Below, in pieces: positions 26,692 through 35,849 of a DNA stretch of 54,565 nucleotides. The first letter of the stretch is position 1. Each line of letters begins with the position of its first letter. Origin of the DNA: Prevotella sp. (GTDB taxonomy: Bacteria > Bacteroidota > Bacteroidia > Bacteroidales > Dysgonomonadaceae); the NCBI GenBank assembly GCA_031285625.1, contig JAITVV010000075.1, forward strand, positions 1 to 54,565, read 5' to 3'. A program made the position numbers and the translations under genes. Under the pieces are notes generated by a model that saw nothing but the letters and a program-made list of their open reading frames with translations, searched no databases and was not told where the DNA came from.

Positions 26692-27879
26692 ATGAATTAT
26701 AGAAAAATAAAACTAAGACCTAAAAAAGAAGAGTCGCTAAAACGCTTCCATCCATGGATATTTTCCGGGGCAGTACAACAAAAAGACGATGACCTTACAG
26801 AAGGAGAGGTTGTTAATGTATATACAGCTAACGATGAGTTTATTGCTGTCGGACATTATCAGATAGGAAGCATAGAGGTAAGGGTCTTGTCGTTTGAGGA
26901 AGAAGAGATTAATCCGGATTTTTGGAAAAAGCGATTGGCTTCAGCCTTTGAACTGAGAAAATCGATAGGTCTTGTGTCCACTAATAATAATTCATATCGT
27001 CTGGTACATGGAGAAGGGGATCATCTTCCCGGATTGATTATTGATATGTATGCCGAAACGGCTGTTATTCAGTCGCATTCTGTTGGTATGCACGAATCAA
27101 GAATGATGATTTGTGAAGCCCTGAGAAATGTAATAGGAGATAGTCTGAAAAATGTATATTATAAGTCTGAAACAACGTTGCCCTACAAAGCAAATCTTGG
27201 TGCGGAGAATGAATACCTCTATGGAGGTAAAGATGTAAACGAAGTAGCTATAGAAAACGATCTGAAATTTTATCCGGATTGGGTAAAAGGGCAAAAAACA
27301 GGATTCTTCGTAGATCAACGTGACAACAGGGCTTTACTTGAGAGATATTCGAAAGACCGTTCTGTTCTGAATATGTTCTGTTATACAGGTGGATTTTCAT
27401 TCTACGCTTTGCGTGGAAATGCTAAGTTAGTACATTCCGTAGATAGCTCTTCCAAAGCTATAGCATTGACAAACCGGAATGTAGAATTAAACTTTCCTGA
27501 AGATAAGCGACATGAAGCTTTTGCTGAAGATGCATTCAAATTTTTAGGCAATATAAATAAAGGGGATTATGATCTGATTGTTCTTGACCCTCCGGCCTTT
27601 GCTAAGCACAGAGGGGCAATAAGAAATGCACTCCAAGGTTATAAACGGCTTAATGCAGTTGCATTCGATAAAATCGCTGCTGGAGGAATTATTTTCACTT
27701 TTTCTTGTTCGCAGGTAATCTCTAAAGAAGCTTTCCGCCTTGCAGTATTTAGTGCTGCTGCTATATCAGGCAGAAAGGTTAGGATATTACATCAGCTTAG
27801 TCAGCCGGCAGACCATCCGATCAATATTTATCACCCTGAAGGAGAATACCTGAAAGGATTGGTGTTATATGTAGAGTAA
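26692..27879 (+). CDS. rlmI: Class I SAM-dependent rRNA methyltransferase, RlmI-like
   Basis: This 395-aa protein has an N-terminal PUA domain (KLRPKKEESLKRFHPWIFSGAV) and a central RlmI/RlmK insert. The SAM-binding Rossmann fold includes VLNMFCYTGGFSFYALRGNAKLVHSVDSS and LIVLDPPAFAKHRG (about 302-315). RlmI methylates a cytosine C5 in 23S rRNA; the DPPAF motif and FTFSCSQ agree with this group. It is transcribed away from the DUF418 gene. Confidence 0.88.
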   Translation: MNYRKIKLRPKKEESLKRFHPWIFSGAVQQKDDDLTEGEVVNVYTANDEFIAVGHYQIGSIEVRVLSFEEEEINPDFWKKRLASAFELRKSIGLVSTNNNSYRLVHGEGDHLPGLIIDMYAETAVIQSHSVGMHESRMMICEALRNVIGDSLKNVYYKSETTLPYKANLGAENEYLYGGKDVNEVAIENDLKFYPDWVKGQKTGFFVDQRDNRALLERYSKDRSVLNMFCYTGGFSFYALRGNAKLVHSVDSSSKAIALTNRNVELNFPEDKRHEAFAEDAFKFLGNINKGDYDLIVLDPPAFAKHRGAIRNALQGYKRLNAVAFDKIAAGGIIFTFSCSQVISKEAFRLAVFSAAAISGRKVRILHQLSQPADHPINIYHPEGEYLKGLVLYVE

Positions 27880-27923
27880 ATCTATATATAATCCCAAGGA
27901 AACACAACTACTATTCTATTCTT

Positions 27924-28642
27924 ATGGCTTCGATATGGAATCCGTGGCACGGCTGTCACAAAATAAGTGAGGGATGCCGATATTGTTATATGTATCGGGG
28001 CGATGCAAGGCGAGGTGTAGATAGTTCTATTGTAACCCAAACAAAAAACTTTGATATCCCGATAAGAAAAAAAAGAGCGGTGAATATAAAATTCCGTCAG
28101 GAACAGATGTATATACTTGTTTTACTTCCGATTTCTTCAATAAAGATGCTGACCAATGGCGTCCCGAAGCATGGAATATGATAAGAGAAAGAAGTGACTT
28201 GAATTTTCTGATGATAACAAAAAGGATAGATCGTTTTGAAATAGGTTTACCTTCCGATTGGAGAGAAGGGTATGATAATGTTACAATTTGCTGCACTGTT
28301 GAAAATCAGGACCGTGCAGATTACAGATTACCAATCTATAAAGAGGCTCCGATAAAGCACAAAATAATAATATGCGAACCATTATTAGAAAGGATAGACC
28401 TGAAACCTCATATTGGCAAGTGGGTAGAACATGTGACGGTGGGTGGAGAATCAGGGACAAATGTCCGTATATGCAATTATGACTGGATAAAAGAAATCCA
28501 TCAGCTTTGTATGGAAAATAATATCTCTTTCTGGTTTAAACAAACAGGAGCGAGATTTGTCAAAGATGGCAGATTATACAATATCCCCAGAAGAATGCAA
28601 CATGCCCAAGCCAGAAAAGCGGGATTGAATTATAAGAAATAA
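27924..28642 (+). pseudogene. DUF5131 (phage Gp37/Gp68-like) gene split by a frameshift
   Basis: The 5' part (27924-28181) encodes WNPWHGCHKISEGCRYCYMYRGDARRG, with the C-x6-C-x2-C motif of this family. After RKK the frame is lost. Shifting by -1 in the run of eight A (28067-28074) continues without a stop as KSGEYKIPSGTDVYTCFTSD, then DQWRPEAWNMIRERSDLNFL, through the ORF at 28178-28642. The joined protein would be about 239 aa, near the family size. The tract contains A AAA AAA in the zero frame, so slippage is possible, but a lost A is simpler. Function of the family is unknown. Confidence 0.85.
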
Positions 28643-28674
28643 GTATTACTTTTATTACTTCAAAAAATGAGATA

Positions 28675-29742
28675 ATGAATACGGATATCGATGCACTATA
28701 CTATAATGCAGTAGACCTGTTGAAGGAGATGATCAGCACTCCTTCCTTTAGTAGGGAAGAACATAATGTGGCTGAAATAATAGCTGCATGTATGAAGAAA
28801 ATGGATTTTGAACCAAATAGAAAAGGAAATAACTTATGGATTCAATCACCGGATTTTGATTCTTCGAAACCAACAATTCTTCTTAACTCGCATATGGATA
28901 CCGTACGTCCAGTATCTGGCTGGACAAAAGACCCGTTCTTCCCCGAAATCGAAGACGATACCCTATATGGCTTAGGCAGTAACGATGCCGGGGCCAGCCT
29001 TGTTTCATTATTGCATACATTTTTCGTATTAACAAGTAAGGAGCAGGATTATAACCTGATCTTTCTGGCTTCTTGCGAAGAAGAAGTTTCGGGAAAAGAC
29101 GGAGCTGAGGCTACTGTACCACTCCTGCCAAAGATAGAGTTTGGTATTGTAGGTGAGCCTACCCAGATGAACCCTGCCATTGCAGAAAAAGGGCTTCTTG
29201 TCCTTGATTGCACATCTTACGGAAAGTCCGGACATGCTGCCCGGAATGAGGGAGATAATGCCATCTATAAAGCCCTGAAAGATATAGATTGGTTCAGGAT
29301 ATACCAGTTTCCGGAAATAAGTGATCTCTTAGGCCCGGTAAAGATGACTGTGAGTATGATAAATGCAGGTACACAACATAATGTAGTTCCTGATAAATGC
29401 GACTTTGTAGTAGATGTCCGCAGCAACGAACTTTATAGTAACGAAGAACTGTTCAAGATAATAGATAAACATACTGATTGCGAGGTCAGACCACGTTCTT
29501 TTCGCTTGAATTCTTCCCGTATAGCATTAGAGAATCCTTTTGTACAACGGGCGGTTATGATAGGTAAAGAACCATATGGTTCCCCTACTTTGTCCGATCA
29601 GACATTTATGCCTTTTCCTACATTAAAAATGGGGCCAGGCGATTCTGCTCGTTCACATACCGCAGATGAATATATCCTGCTGAGTGAAATCAGAGAAGCA
29701 ATAGAGCTTTATGTAAAACTGTTGGATGGTTTACGCCTCTGA
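28675..29742 (+). CDS. M20 family metallopeptidase, ArgE-like deacetylase
   Basis: This 355-aa di-zinc hydrolase shows ILLNSHMDTVRPVSGWTKDPF (His and Asp ligands), YGLGSNDAGASLVSLLH (bridging Asp), SCEEEVSGKDGAE (catalytic and metal Glu) and a final GPGDSARSHTADEYI with the last His. The dimerization domain has TSYGKSGHAARNEGDNAI. Bacteroidota use an N-acetyl/N-succinyl-ornithine deacetylase of this kind for arginine synthesis, but no arg genes are adjacent, so ArgE is inferred. It overlaps the kup stop by 12 bp in converging orientation. Confidence 0.85.
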   Translation: MNTDIDALYYNAVDLLKEMISTPSFSREEHNVAEIIAACMKKMDFEPNRKGNNLWIQSPDFDSSKPTILLNSHMDTVRPVSGWTKDPFFPEIEDDTLYGLGSNDAGASLVSLLHTFFVLTSKEQDYNLIFLASCEEEVSGKDGAEATVPLLPKIEFGIVGEPTQMNPAIAEKGLLVLDCTSYGKSGHAARNEGDNAIYKALKDIDWFRIYQFPEISDLLGPVKMTVSMINAGTQHNVVPDKCDFVVDVRSNELYSNEELFKIIDKHTDCEVRPRSFRLNSSRIALENPFVQRAVMIGKEPYGSPTLSDQTFMPFPTLKMGPGDSARSHTADEYILLSEIREAIELYVKLLDGLRL

Positions 29743-31704
29743 TTCCTCTGCCGATTGCTTCAGTAATTCTTTTAACTGATCCTCGGTATGATCCAGTTGC
29801 CTCAAAGGCACTGTTTCCACTACAGCCAATGAAGGATCGATATCATACATCTGAGTATCTGATGTTGTCAATTTCTTTACCAGATTATAGCATGCAAAGA
29901 TAATCTGTCGTGAAGGGTTCATATGTACATTACGGAAAATCCGGTCAACAACCATAAACTTAAAGTCGCCGCGCTTATCTATTGCATCCTGCATAGACGG
30001 GTAACGGGTAGAAAGGTCAACAAGGCCATGACGTTCCAGTTCGTTCGCTATCAGGTTCACATATTTATCTGTATGGATACCCAGCTTAAATCCGGCGCGT
30101 ATGTTGATACGGAATATCTTTTTAGTCGCATATACAGTTGTCTCATAACTAAACTCATAAGGTTCATCTGTCCTTTTTATACGTACAAACCAATAGGTGT
30201 CGGCACGTTTAGGAGTCCGTTTAAAAAGAGAATAAGCTATCTTGCTTTCCAGAAAATTCTTGTTATTAGCTTTTACAATATACACAAGATGCGTGGCAGC
30301 TTTCGGGATACTGGTATCTTCACTGATCTTGACTATCTGGTTGATATATTGTTCGTCTACCTGATCATAAACAGTATAATGCCGTTTAATCCTTCTTCCA
30401 TTATACCAGGAATACATAAACAAGACAAGCACTCCCGCTATGAGAATAGGAACAAAGCCACCGTGTGCAAATTTCTGCATATTGGCTATGAAGAAGCTAA
30501 ATTCAATAACAACAAAAAACAATGTAAGAGGAATGCTAAACCATAATGGCCTGTTGTTCTTCATAAAATACAGGAAGAGCAGCACACTGGTCATGAGCAT
30601 ACTCAATGTTATAGCCAATCCATAGGCAGCTTCCAGTTTCATGGAAGATTGCATGGTAAGAATAATAATAATACAAAGTACCATCATCATGTGGTTGATG
30701 GACGGAATATATAATTGCCCCTTTATATTGGTTGGGTATTGTATCTTTACATTTGGCCAGATGTTCAGGGAGATAGCCTCGCTAATAACAGTAAACGAGC
30801 CACTGATCAGCGCCTGACTGGCAATAATAGCCGCCAACGTAGCCATTATAACACCTACAAGGCTAAACCATTCGGGCATCATGGCAAAGAATGGGTTAGT
30901 ATCATGAGTCACATGATGGCTGTTGATAATCCATGCAGCCTGACCTAAATAATTAATGATGAGTGCTGACTTTACATATATCCATGACACGCGTATGTTC
31001 TTCAATCCGCAATGTCCAAGATCGGAATATAATGCTTCTGCACCTGTGGTACAGAGGAATATGGCACCGAGCATAAACATTGTCTGTGGAACCTCTATAA
31101 GGAAGTTAATAGCATACATTGGGTTGAATGCCCTGAATACACTGAAATCTGTAATAACCTGACTGATACCCATTACAGCCATCATAGTAAACCAGATAAT
31201 CATCAGCGGCCCGAAGTATTTCCCTAAAGAGCCCGTACCAAAGGGCTGTACCAGAAATAAGATAAGTACAATGGCTATAGTAACCGGTATCACCGGGATA
31301 TGCGGCGCTATTGTATTTAATCCCTCCACTGCAGACATCACAGTCATTGCAGGAGTGATAATGCCATCGGCAAGTAATGTAGCAGCACCTATACCTGCAA
31401 GGATATATGCCCAACGGTATTTTTGACGGATAAGTGCATATAAAGATAGAATTCCACCTTCACCTTTATTATCGGCCCGAAGGGTAATAATCACATATTT
31501 TAATGTGGTTTGTATGGTTAATGTCCATATAACACACGAGACCGCTCCTAATATATATTCTGGTCGGCTTAATTGTCCGGCGGGCAAGGCATTTAATATT
31601 GCCCTCATCACATACAGAGGAGATGTACCTATATCACCAAATACGATTCCAATGGCTAGTACAACTCCCAGGGCACTAAATGGGACTTTGTGATTCTCTT
31701 TCAT
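29731..31704 (-). CDS. kup: KUP-family potassium uptake transporter
   Basis: This 657-aa protein begins LGVVLAIGIVFGDIGTSPLYVM, the KUP signature, followed by GEGGILSLYALIRQKYRWAYILAGIGAATLLADGIITPAMTVMSAVEGL. About twelve membrane helices lead to a C-terminal cytosolic domain (from about residue 440). It imports K+ with protons. It stands 13 bp after cvpA on the same strand and may be co-transcribed. Confidence 0.94.
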   Translation of the reverse strand: MKENHKVPFSALGVVLAIGIVFGDIGTSPLYVMRAILNALPAGQLSRPEYILGAVSCVIWTLTIQTTLKYVIITLRADNKGEGGILSLYALIRQKYRWAYILAGIGAATLLADGIITPAMTVMSAVEGLNTIAPHIPVIPVTIAIVLILFLVQPFGTGSLGKYFGPLMIIWFTMMAVMGISQVITDFSVFRAFNPMYAINFLIEVPQTMFMLGAIFLCTTGAEALYSDLGHCGLKNIRVSWIYVKSALIINYLGQAAWIINSHHVTHDTNPFFAMMPEWFSLVGVIMATLAAIIASQALISGSFTVISEAISLNIWPNVKIQYPTNIKGQLYIPSINHMMMVLCIIIILTMQSSMKLEAAYGLAITLSMLMTSVLLFLYFMKNNRPLWFSIPLTLFFVVIEFSFFIANMQKFAHGGFVPILIAGVLVLFMYSWYNGRRIKRHYTVYDQVDEQYINQIVKISEDTSIPKAATHLVYIVKANNKNFLESKIAYSLFKRTPKRADTYWFVRIKRTDEPYEFSYETTVYATKKIFRINIRAGFKLGIHTDKYVNLIANELERHGLVDLSTRYPSMQDAIDKRGDFKFMVVDRIFRNVHMNPSRQIIFACYNLVKKLTTSDTQMYDIDPSLAVVETVPLRQLDHTEDQLKELLKQSAEESEA

Positions 31705-31717
31705 TTAATTCTATATT

Positions 31718-32257
31718 TTAAACCATCACTTTATCATTAAGATGTTCAACTGCTTCCTCTTTGATGTCTTTTATCCAGTCAAATTTGAGGTAAGGAATTA
31801 CAGTTTGTGCAATATCAGTTATAATAGGGTAGGTTAGGGCCTCTTTCCGGATATCCTCTTTTATTATTTGTTTATCCTGATCGAATTCGACAACCAGATT
31901 GATCAATATACTGAAAACAATGAGCCATTTAGCACAACAGAACAATGCTCCTGCGAACCTGTTCAAGGTATTCATCTTTATGGCATCGACAAAAGACTCC
32001 AGTAGCTTTCCGGCAAAAAGTAATGCGACAATTATAATAACAAATGCTATAATATAAGATAAAGGCCCGATAATATGGGGAGAGGCATTCGTAAGTGAGA
32101 TCAATTTTGGGGCTAATATTGCAGATAGCTGTCCGGCAAAGATAGCTCCTAACATCAAACCAGCCAGAGATGCTATTTGCATAACCAGTCCTGAGAAAAA
32201 GCCTTTTACAAGCGTGATTAAAACCAATATAACTACAACCAGATCAAACCAATTCAT
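31718..32257 (-). CDS. cvpA: CvpA family membrane protein
   Basis: From the ATG at 32257 (MNWFDLVVVILVLITLVKGFFSGLVMQIASLAGLMLG) this is a 179-aa protein with four hydrophobic helices. The domain is that of the colicin V production protein, an inner-membrane factor linked to envelope stability. An in-frame extension to 32284 adds only MFFYSKLYC and is unlikely. It precedes kup. Confidence 0.85.
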   Translation of the reverse strand: MNWFDLVVVILVLITLVKGFFSGLVMQIASLAGLMLGAIFAGQLSAILAPKLISLTNASPHIIGPLSYIIAFVIIIVALLFAGKLLESFVDAIKMNTLNRFAGALFCCAKWLIVFSILINLVVEFDQDKQIIKEDIRKEALTYPIITDIAQTVIPYLKFDWIKDIKEEAVEHLNDKVMV

Positions 32258-32286
32258 ACAATACAATTTGCTATAAAAAAACAAAA

Positions 32287-32310
32287 GTAAGAATTAATAA
32301 TAATTCTTAC
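32287..32310 (-). terminator. Rho-independent terminator after rpmH
   Basis: A perfect 10-bp stem pairs 32287-32296 with 32301-32310 around a 4-nt loop. On the minus strand it is followed by a short T run. It lies 35 bp past the rpmH stop and before cvpA. Confidence 0.7.
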
Positions 32311-32344
32311 CTGTATGCTTTAGCAAAATATCTTTTATAGACTC

Positions 32345-32497
32345 TTATTTGCTGTATTCGTCAGAGACAGTTAGTTTAGCTCTACCCTTAGCTCTACGGG
32401 AAGCAAGTACTCTGCGTCCGTTTGCTGTAGCCATTCTTGAGCGAAAACCATGTTTGTTTTTTCTCTTTCTGTTTGATGGTTGAAAAGTTCTTTTCAT
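32345..32497 (-). CDS. rpmH: 50S ribosomal protein L34
   Basis: This 50-aa protein starts [39 protein letters not shown], unmistakably L34. The ATG at 32497 is fixed by the family; upstream in-frame residues are leader. In many bacteria rpmH is beside rnpA and dnaA; here it stands between folA and cvpA, as in other Bacteroidales. Confidence 0.97.
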   Translation of the reverse strand: MKRTFQPSNRKRKNKHGFRSRMATANGRRVLASRRAKGRAKLTVSDEYSK

Positions 32498-32581
32498 CGC
32501 TGTATATATTATTCTGTTATTATTTCTTTCCTGAGTTTCGGGTTGCAAAAATAGGATGTTTATTTAATATAAGCAAGGATA

Positions 32582-33079
32582 TTAACGTTTTATTTTTTCG
32601 AAAGTTATAAAACTATATGCATATTTATGCTTCTCATCAGGCTGAAAATCTTCTTTAGATATTTTTTTCCACAAAGATGCATCGATGGCAGGAAAAAATG
32701 TATCAGCCTCAAACTGATGATGGATGCGGGTGAGGTATAATTTATCAGCAAAAATAATAGCTTCATTATAGATAGTACCCCCTCCTATAAAAAATATCTC
32801 CTGTTCATCCTTACATAAGTCAATTGCCTCCTGTATAGAAGATACCATCTCACAACGATCAAACTGCAATTCTCTATTTCGGGTGATAACGATATTCCGC
32901 CTATTAGGTAACGCCCCTTTAGGTAAAGATTCGAATGTTTTACGCCCCATGATAACCGGATGCCCTTGTGTAACTGCCTTAAAGTGTTTCAAGTCATTGG
33001 GCAAATGGCAAAGCAGATTGTTATCTTTACCTATTGCATTATTTTCGTCTACTGCTACTATAATCGATTTGATTGTCAT
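32582..33079 (-). CDS. folA: Dihydrofolate reductase
   Basis: This 165-aa protein reduces dihydrofolate with NADPH. It shows [32 protein letters not shown] (substrate site), [27 protein letters not shown], and [13 protein letters not shown]. Length is typical. Its start overlaps the cca stop by 4 bp, so the two are co-transcribed. Confidence 0.96.
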   Translation of the reverse strand: MTIKSIIVAVDENNAIGKDNNLLCHLPNDLKHFKAVTQGHPVIMGRKTFESLPKGALPNRRNIVITRNRELQFDRCEMVSSIQEAIDLCKDEQEIFFIGGGTIYNEAIIFADKLYLTRIHHQFEADTFFPAIDASLWKKISKEDFQPDEKHKYAYSFITFEKIKR

Positions 33080-34521
33080 AAATTATTTTTTTTCGGTTCC
33101 AATCCTATTTTCCTCGCCTTTTCCACCAGATATTTATAGGCAGCATCATATTCGTTTGGTATCACTCCGTCCATAATAGCATCTTTTATCGAAGATTTTA
33201 GTCTGCCTACTTCTTTTCCCGGAGGAAGGCCAAAAATCTCCATTATTTCTTCTCCTTTGATCGGAGGCTGGAAGTTACGGACATGGTCTTTCTCTTCTAT
33301 ATCTTTGAGTTTCTGATGTACAATTTCAAAGTTTCGCAGGTAGCGGTGTACTTTTTCCGGATTCTTCGATGTGATATCTGCCTGACACAAAGTCATCAGA
33401 TCGTCGATATCATCCCCGGCTTCGAATAATAAACGGCGGACAGCTGAATCGGAGATCTCTTCATCTACCAGTACTTGTGGCCGCATGTGTAATGTTACCA
33501 TTTTTTGCACATACTTCATCTTTTCATTTAGCGGAAGTTTCAGCCTGCGAAAAATACCCGGAATCATCTTTTCTCCAATGAAATTATGATTATGAAAAGT
33601 CCATCCTAATTTATTATCCCATCGTTTGGTTGCAGGTTTTGCAATATCATGTAAGATAGCAGCCCAACGCAGCCATAGGTCATTTGTTTTCTTAGATATA
33701 TTGTCCAGAACAATGAGCGTATGATAGAAATTATCCTTATGTCCTACGCCCTCTTTTGTTTCAGCGCCTTTCAAGGCTACTAATTCAGGAAATATAATCT
33801 GAAGTAAGCCTGTCTGATCCAGCTGAATAAATCCTATAGATGGTTTTGGAGATAATATAATTTTATTTAGCTCATCTATGATGCGTTCTTTTGAAATAAT
33901 CTCGATACGCTCTTTATTTCGTGTAATTGCATCAAAAGTTTCAGGTTCGATATCAAAACCCAATTGTGATGAAAAGCGTATTGCCCTTAACATCCGCAAA
34001 GGGTCGTCACTAAATGTAATATCAGGATCCAGAGGGGTCCGGATGATCAGATTCTCCATATCCTTAAGCCCTCCAAAAGGGTCGAGTAACTCCCCAAATC
34101 TATCTTTGTTGAGGCATATAGCCAATGCATTGATTGTAAAGTCCCGGCGGTTCTGGTCGTCCTCAAGTGTGCCATCTTCCACAATCGGTTTGCGGGAATT
34201 CCGCTCATAAGATTCTTTACGAGCACCTACAAACTCTATTTCAGTATCTTTATATTTTATTTGTGCGGTACCGAAATTTTTAAAAACCGAGAGCTTAGTC
34301 TTTTTTCCCAGCGCTTTCTTTACTGCTTCAGCAAGTTCTATTCCTTTTCCGACAGTGACAATATCAATATCTTTAGATGGGCGATACAAGAATATATCAC
34401 GTACATATCCACCAATAGCATAACATTCTAGATGCATCTCGTCTGCTACGCGTGAAACAGTTTCAAAGACTTCTCCTGAAAATTTTTCTTTTATTATATC
34501 GTTAAAGTTGTTATCCAACAT
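33076..34521 (-). CDS. cca: CCA tRNA nucleotidyltransferase (poly(A) polymerase family, HD domain)
   Basis: This 481-aa protein has the nucleotidyltransferase core [26 protein letters not shown] (GGxVRD and DxD), then [10 protein letters not shown] and [17 protein letters not shown]. An HD domain reads [17 protein letters not shown] (about 287-303), followed by HNHNFIGE. It adds or repairs the 3' CCA end of tRNA. The 23-bp promoter-like element at 34610-34632 lies upstream. Confidence 0.93.
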   Translation of the reverse strand: MLDNNFNDIIKEKFSGEVFETVSRVADEMHLECYAIGGYVRDIFLYRPSKDIDIVTVGKGIELAEAVKKALGKKTKLSVFKNFGTAQIKYKDTEIEFVGARKESYERNSRKPIVEDGTLEDDQNRRDFTINALAICLNKDRFGELLDPFGGLKDMENLIIRTPLDPDITFSDDPLRMLRAIRFSSQLGFDIEPETFDAITRNKERIEIISKERIIDELNKIILSPKPSIGFIQLDQTGLLQIIFPELVALKGAETKEGVGHKDNFYHTLIVLDNISKKTNDLWLRWAAILHDIAKPATKRWDNKLGWTFHNHNFIGEKMIPGIFRRLKLPLNEKMKYVQKMVTLHMRPQVLVDEEISDSAVRRLLFEAGDDIDDLMTLCQADITSKNPEKVHRYLRNFEIVHQKLKDIEEKDHVRNFQPPIKGEEIMEIFGLPPGKEVGRLKSSIKDAIMDGVIPNEYDAAYKYLVEKARKIGLEPKKNNL

Positions 34522-34609
34522 TTTATTATAATGTGCATTAGGATTGCAAAGATAATAATTATTTCAGGGTATTTTGTTTGCTGTTTGTGACTCTGTAATT
34601 ACATAATGA

Positions 34610-34661
34610 ATAAAAGGTGACAAAAGTAACAGCTTTTTCACCGTTTACATTTGTCACTTTG
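34610..34661 (-). promoter_or_regulatory. Putative promoter/regulatory region of cca-folA
   Basis: Read on the minus strand, 34632-34610 holds TACTTTTG in a 23-base block identical to 7236-7258. An imperfect inverted copy of its core (TTTACATTTGTCACTTT, 34644-34660) lies beside it, giving a potential stem-loop. The leader to the cca ATG would be about 90 nt. Confidence 0.5.
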
Positions 34662-34693
34662 GGCTAATTCATTTCCTTATAATAGATAATTCT

Positions 34694-35608
34694 TTATTTA
34701 CTTATCGAAAGTTCGGGAGCAGCCTCCTGATAGAAGTGGGTAAGGTAAAGGTCTTTTATAATTCCATCGGCTACACCAATAATAGGGGTCTCGATTACTA
34801 AAGCGCGTGCCAGTTTCATCACCCTTAGATAGATTTCTATGGCAGGTAAAATTACCTCTGCCCTGTTTCGATTTATTTTCAGATTAACAAGCCTCTCTTC
34901 ATAGCTCATCTTTTTCAATTTAGCGGAGAAACTTACCAATTCTTCTCTTCTAATGCGCCCACATCGGCGAAGCAGCGAATCCAGTTTGTTTATATTTCCT
35001 CCTGAACCTATAAGTGACACTTTAACAAAATCTTTACTGTACTCCGTAATCCAGTTTTTCATTCTTTCCCATTCACCCTTTTCTTCGTCAGGAGACAAGG
35101 TACGCAAAGTTCCCAGTTTAAATGCTTCAGTAGCTATTTCTTTATTTTTATGGAATATGATCAGTTCAGTATTGCCTCCCCCTACATCTGTATAGATATA
35201 AGCACGGTTTTCTTCCAGTAGCTCATCTATATTATTAGCTAAGATAAAACGTGCTTCTTCTTTACAATCGATCACGTCTATATCTATTCCCGATTTTGCT
35301 GTAACATACTTCAATACATCCTCTGAATTGAGAGCCTCCCTTATAGCCGATGTGGCACATACACGCCATAGTTCAACATCATTTACCTGAATGAGGCCAC
35401 GAAAAGATTGCATTAAAATGGCAAGCTTTTCTTTTTTTTGTTCACTGATATAACCTGTAGAAAAAGTATCTTCCCCTAATTTTAAAGGAATGCGAACTAA
35501 TGAGTCTTTTTTGAAAACCGCACGTCCGTTATAATCAAGCACATCTGTAATTAACAGGCGTACAGAATTTGATCCAATATCGATTGCTCCTAAACGTCTT
35601 ACATTCAT
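34694..35608 (-). CDS. Second Ppx/GppA-family phosphatase
   Basis: From the ATG at 35608 (MNVRRLGAIDIGSNSVRLLI) this is a 304-aa protein. It shows WRVCATSAIREALNSEDVLKYV, YIYTDVGGGNTELIIFHKNK and GVADGIIKDLYL, the same layout as the gene at 19542. It could be an exopolyphosphatase or a pppGpp phosphohydrolase; sequence alone cannot choose. It stands alone, without ppk. Confidence 0.88.
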   Translation of the reverse strand: MNVRRLGAIDIGSNSVRLLITDVLDYNGRAVFKKDSLVRIPLKLGEDTFSTGYISEQKKEKLAILMQSFRGLIQVNDVELWRVCATSAIREALNSEDVLKYVTAKSGIDIDVIDCKEEARFILANNIDELLEENRAYIYTDVGGGNTELIIFHKNKEIATEAFKLGTLRTLSPDEEKGEWERMKNWITEYSKDFVKVSLIGSGGNINKLDSLLRRCGRIRREELVSFSAKLKKMSYEERLVNLKINRNRAEVILPAIEIYLRVMKLARALVIETPIIGVADGIIKDLYLTHFYQEAAPELSISK

Positions 35609-35849
35609 ATTTATTTTTTGTACCAAAAATATATGAAGAAGATTACAATCTAATTACTAAATAACTGAGAATAGGTTAAGTTTTTACAACAAAAAACATA
35701 TCCTTCGCTGTTTAACAATTTATAATTACAAGAAACCGACTTCTCATTTATTCCGATTATCTTTGTCGGCAATTAAGGTCTCAGACCTGTTTACTAAATA
35801 TTTACAATCAGTCATTGAACAAAATCAGAGCTTTACAGATTATATATAC

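Noticed and set aside
29923-30546. Plus-strand 207-aa ORF
   Set aside because: It is antisense to kup, has unusual composition and no family features; kup is clearly the real gene.
35763-35849. TTG-initiated extension of the first ABC transporter
   Set aside because: It begins with TTG and is not membrane-like; the ATG at 35850 gives the usual exporter start.
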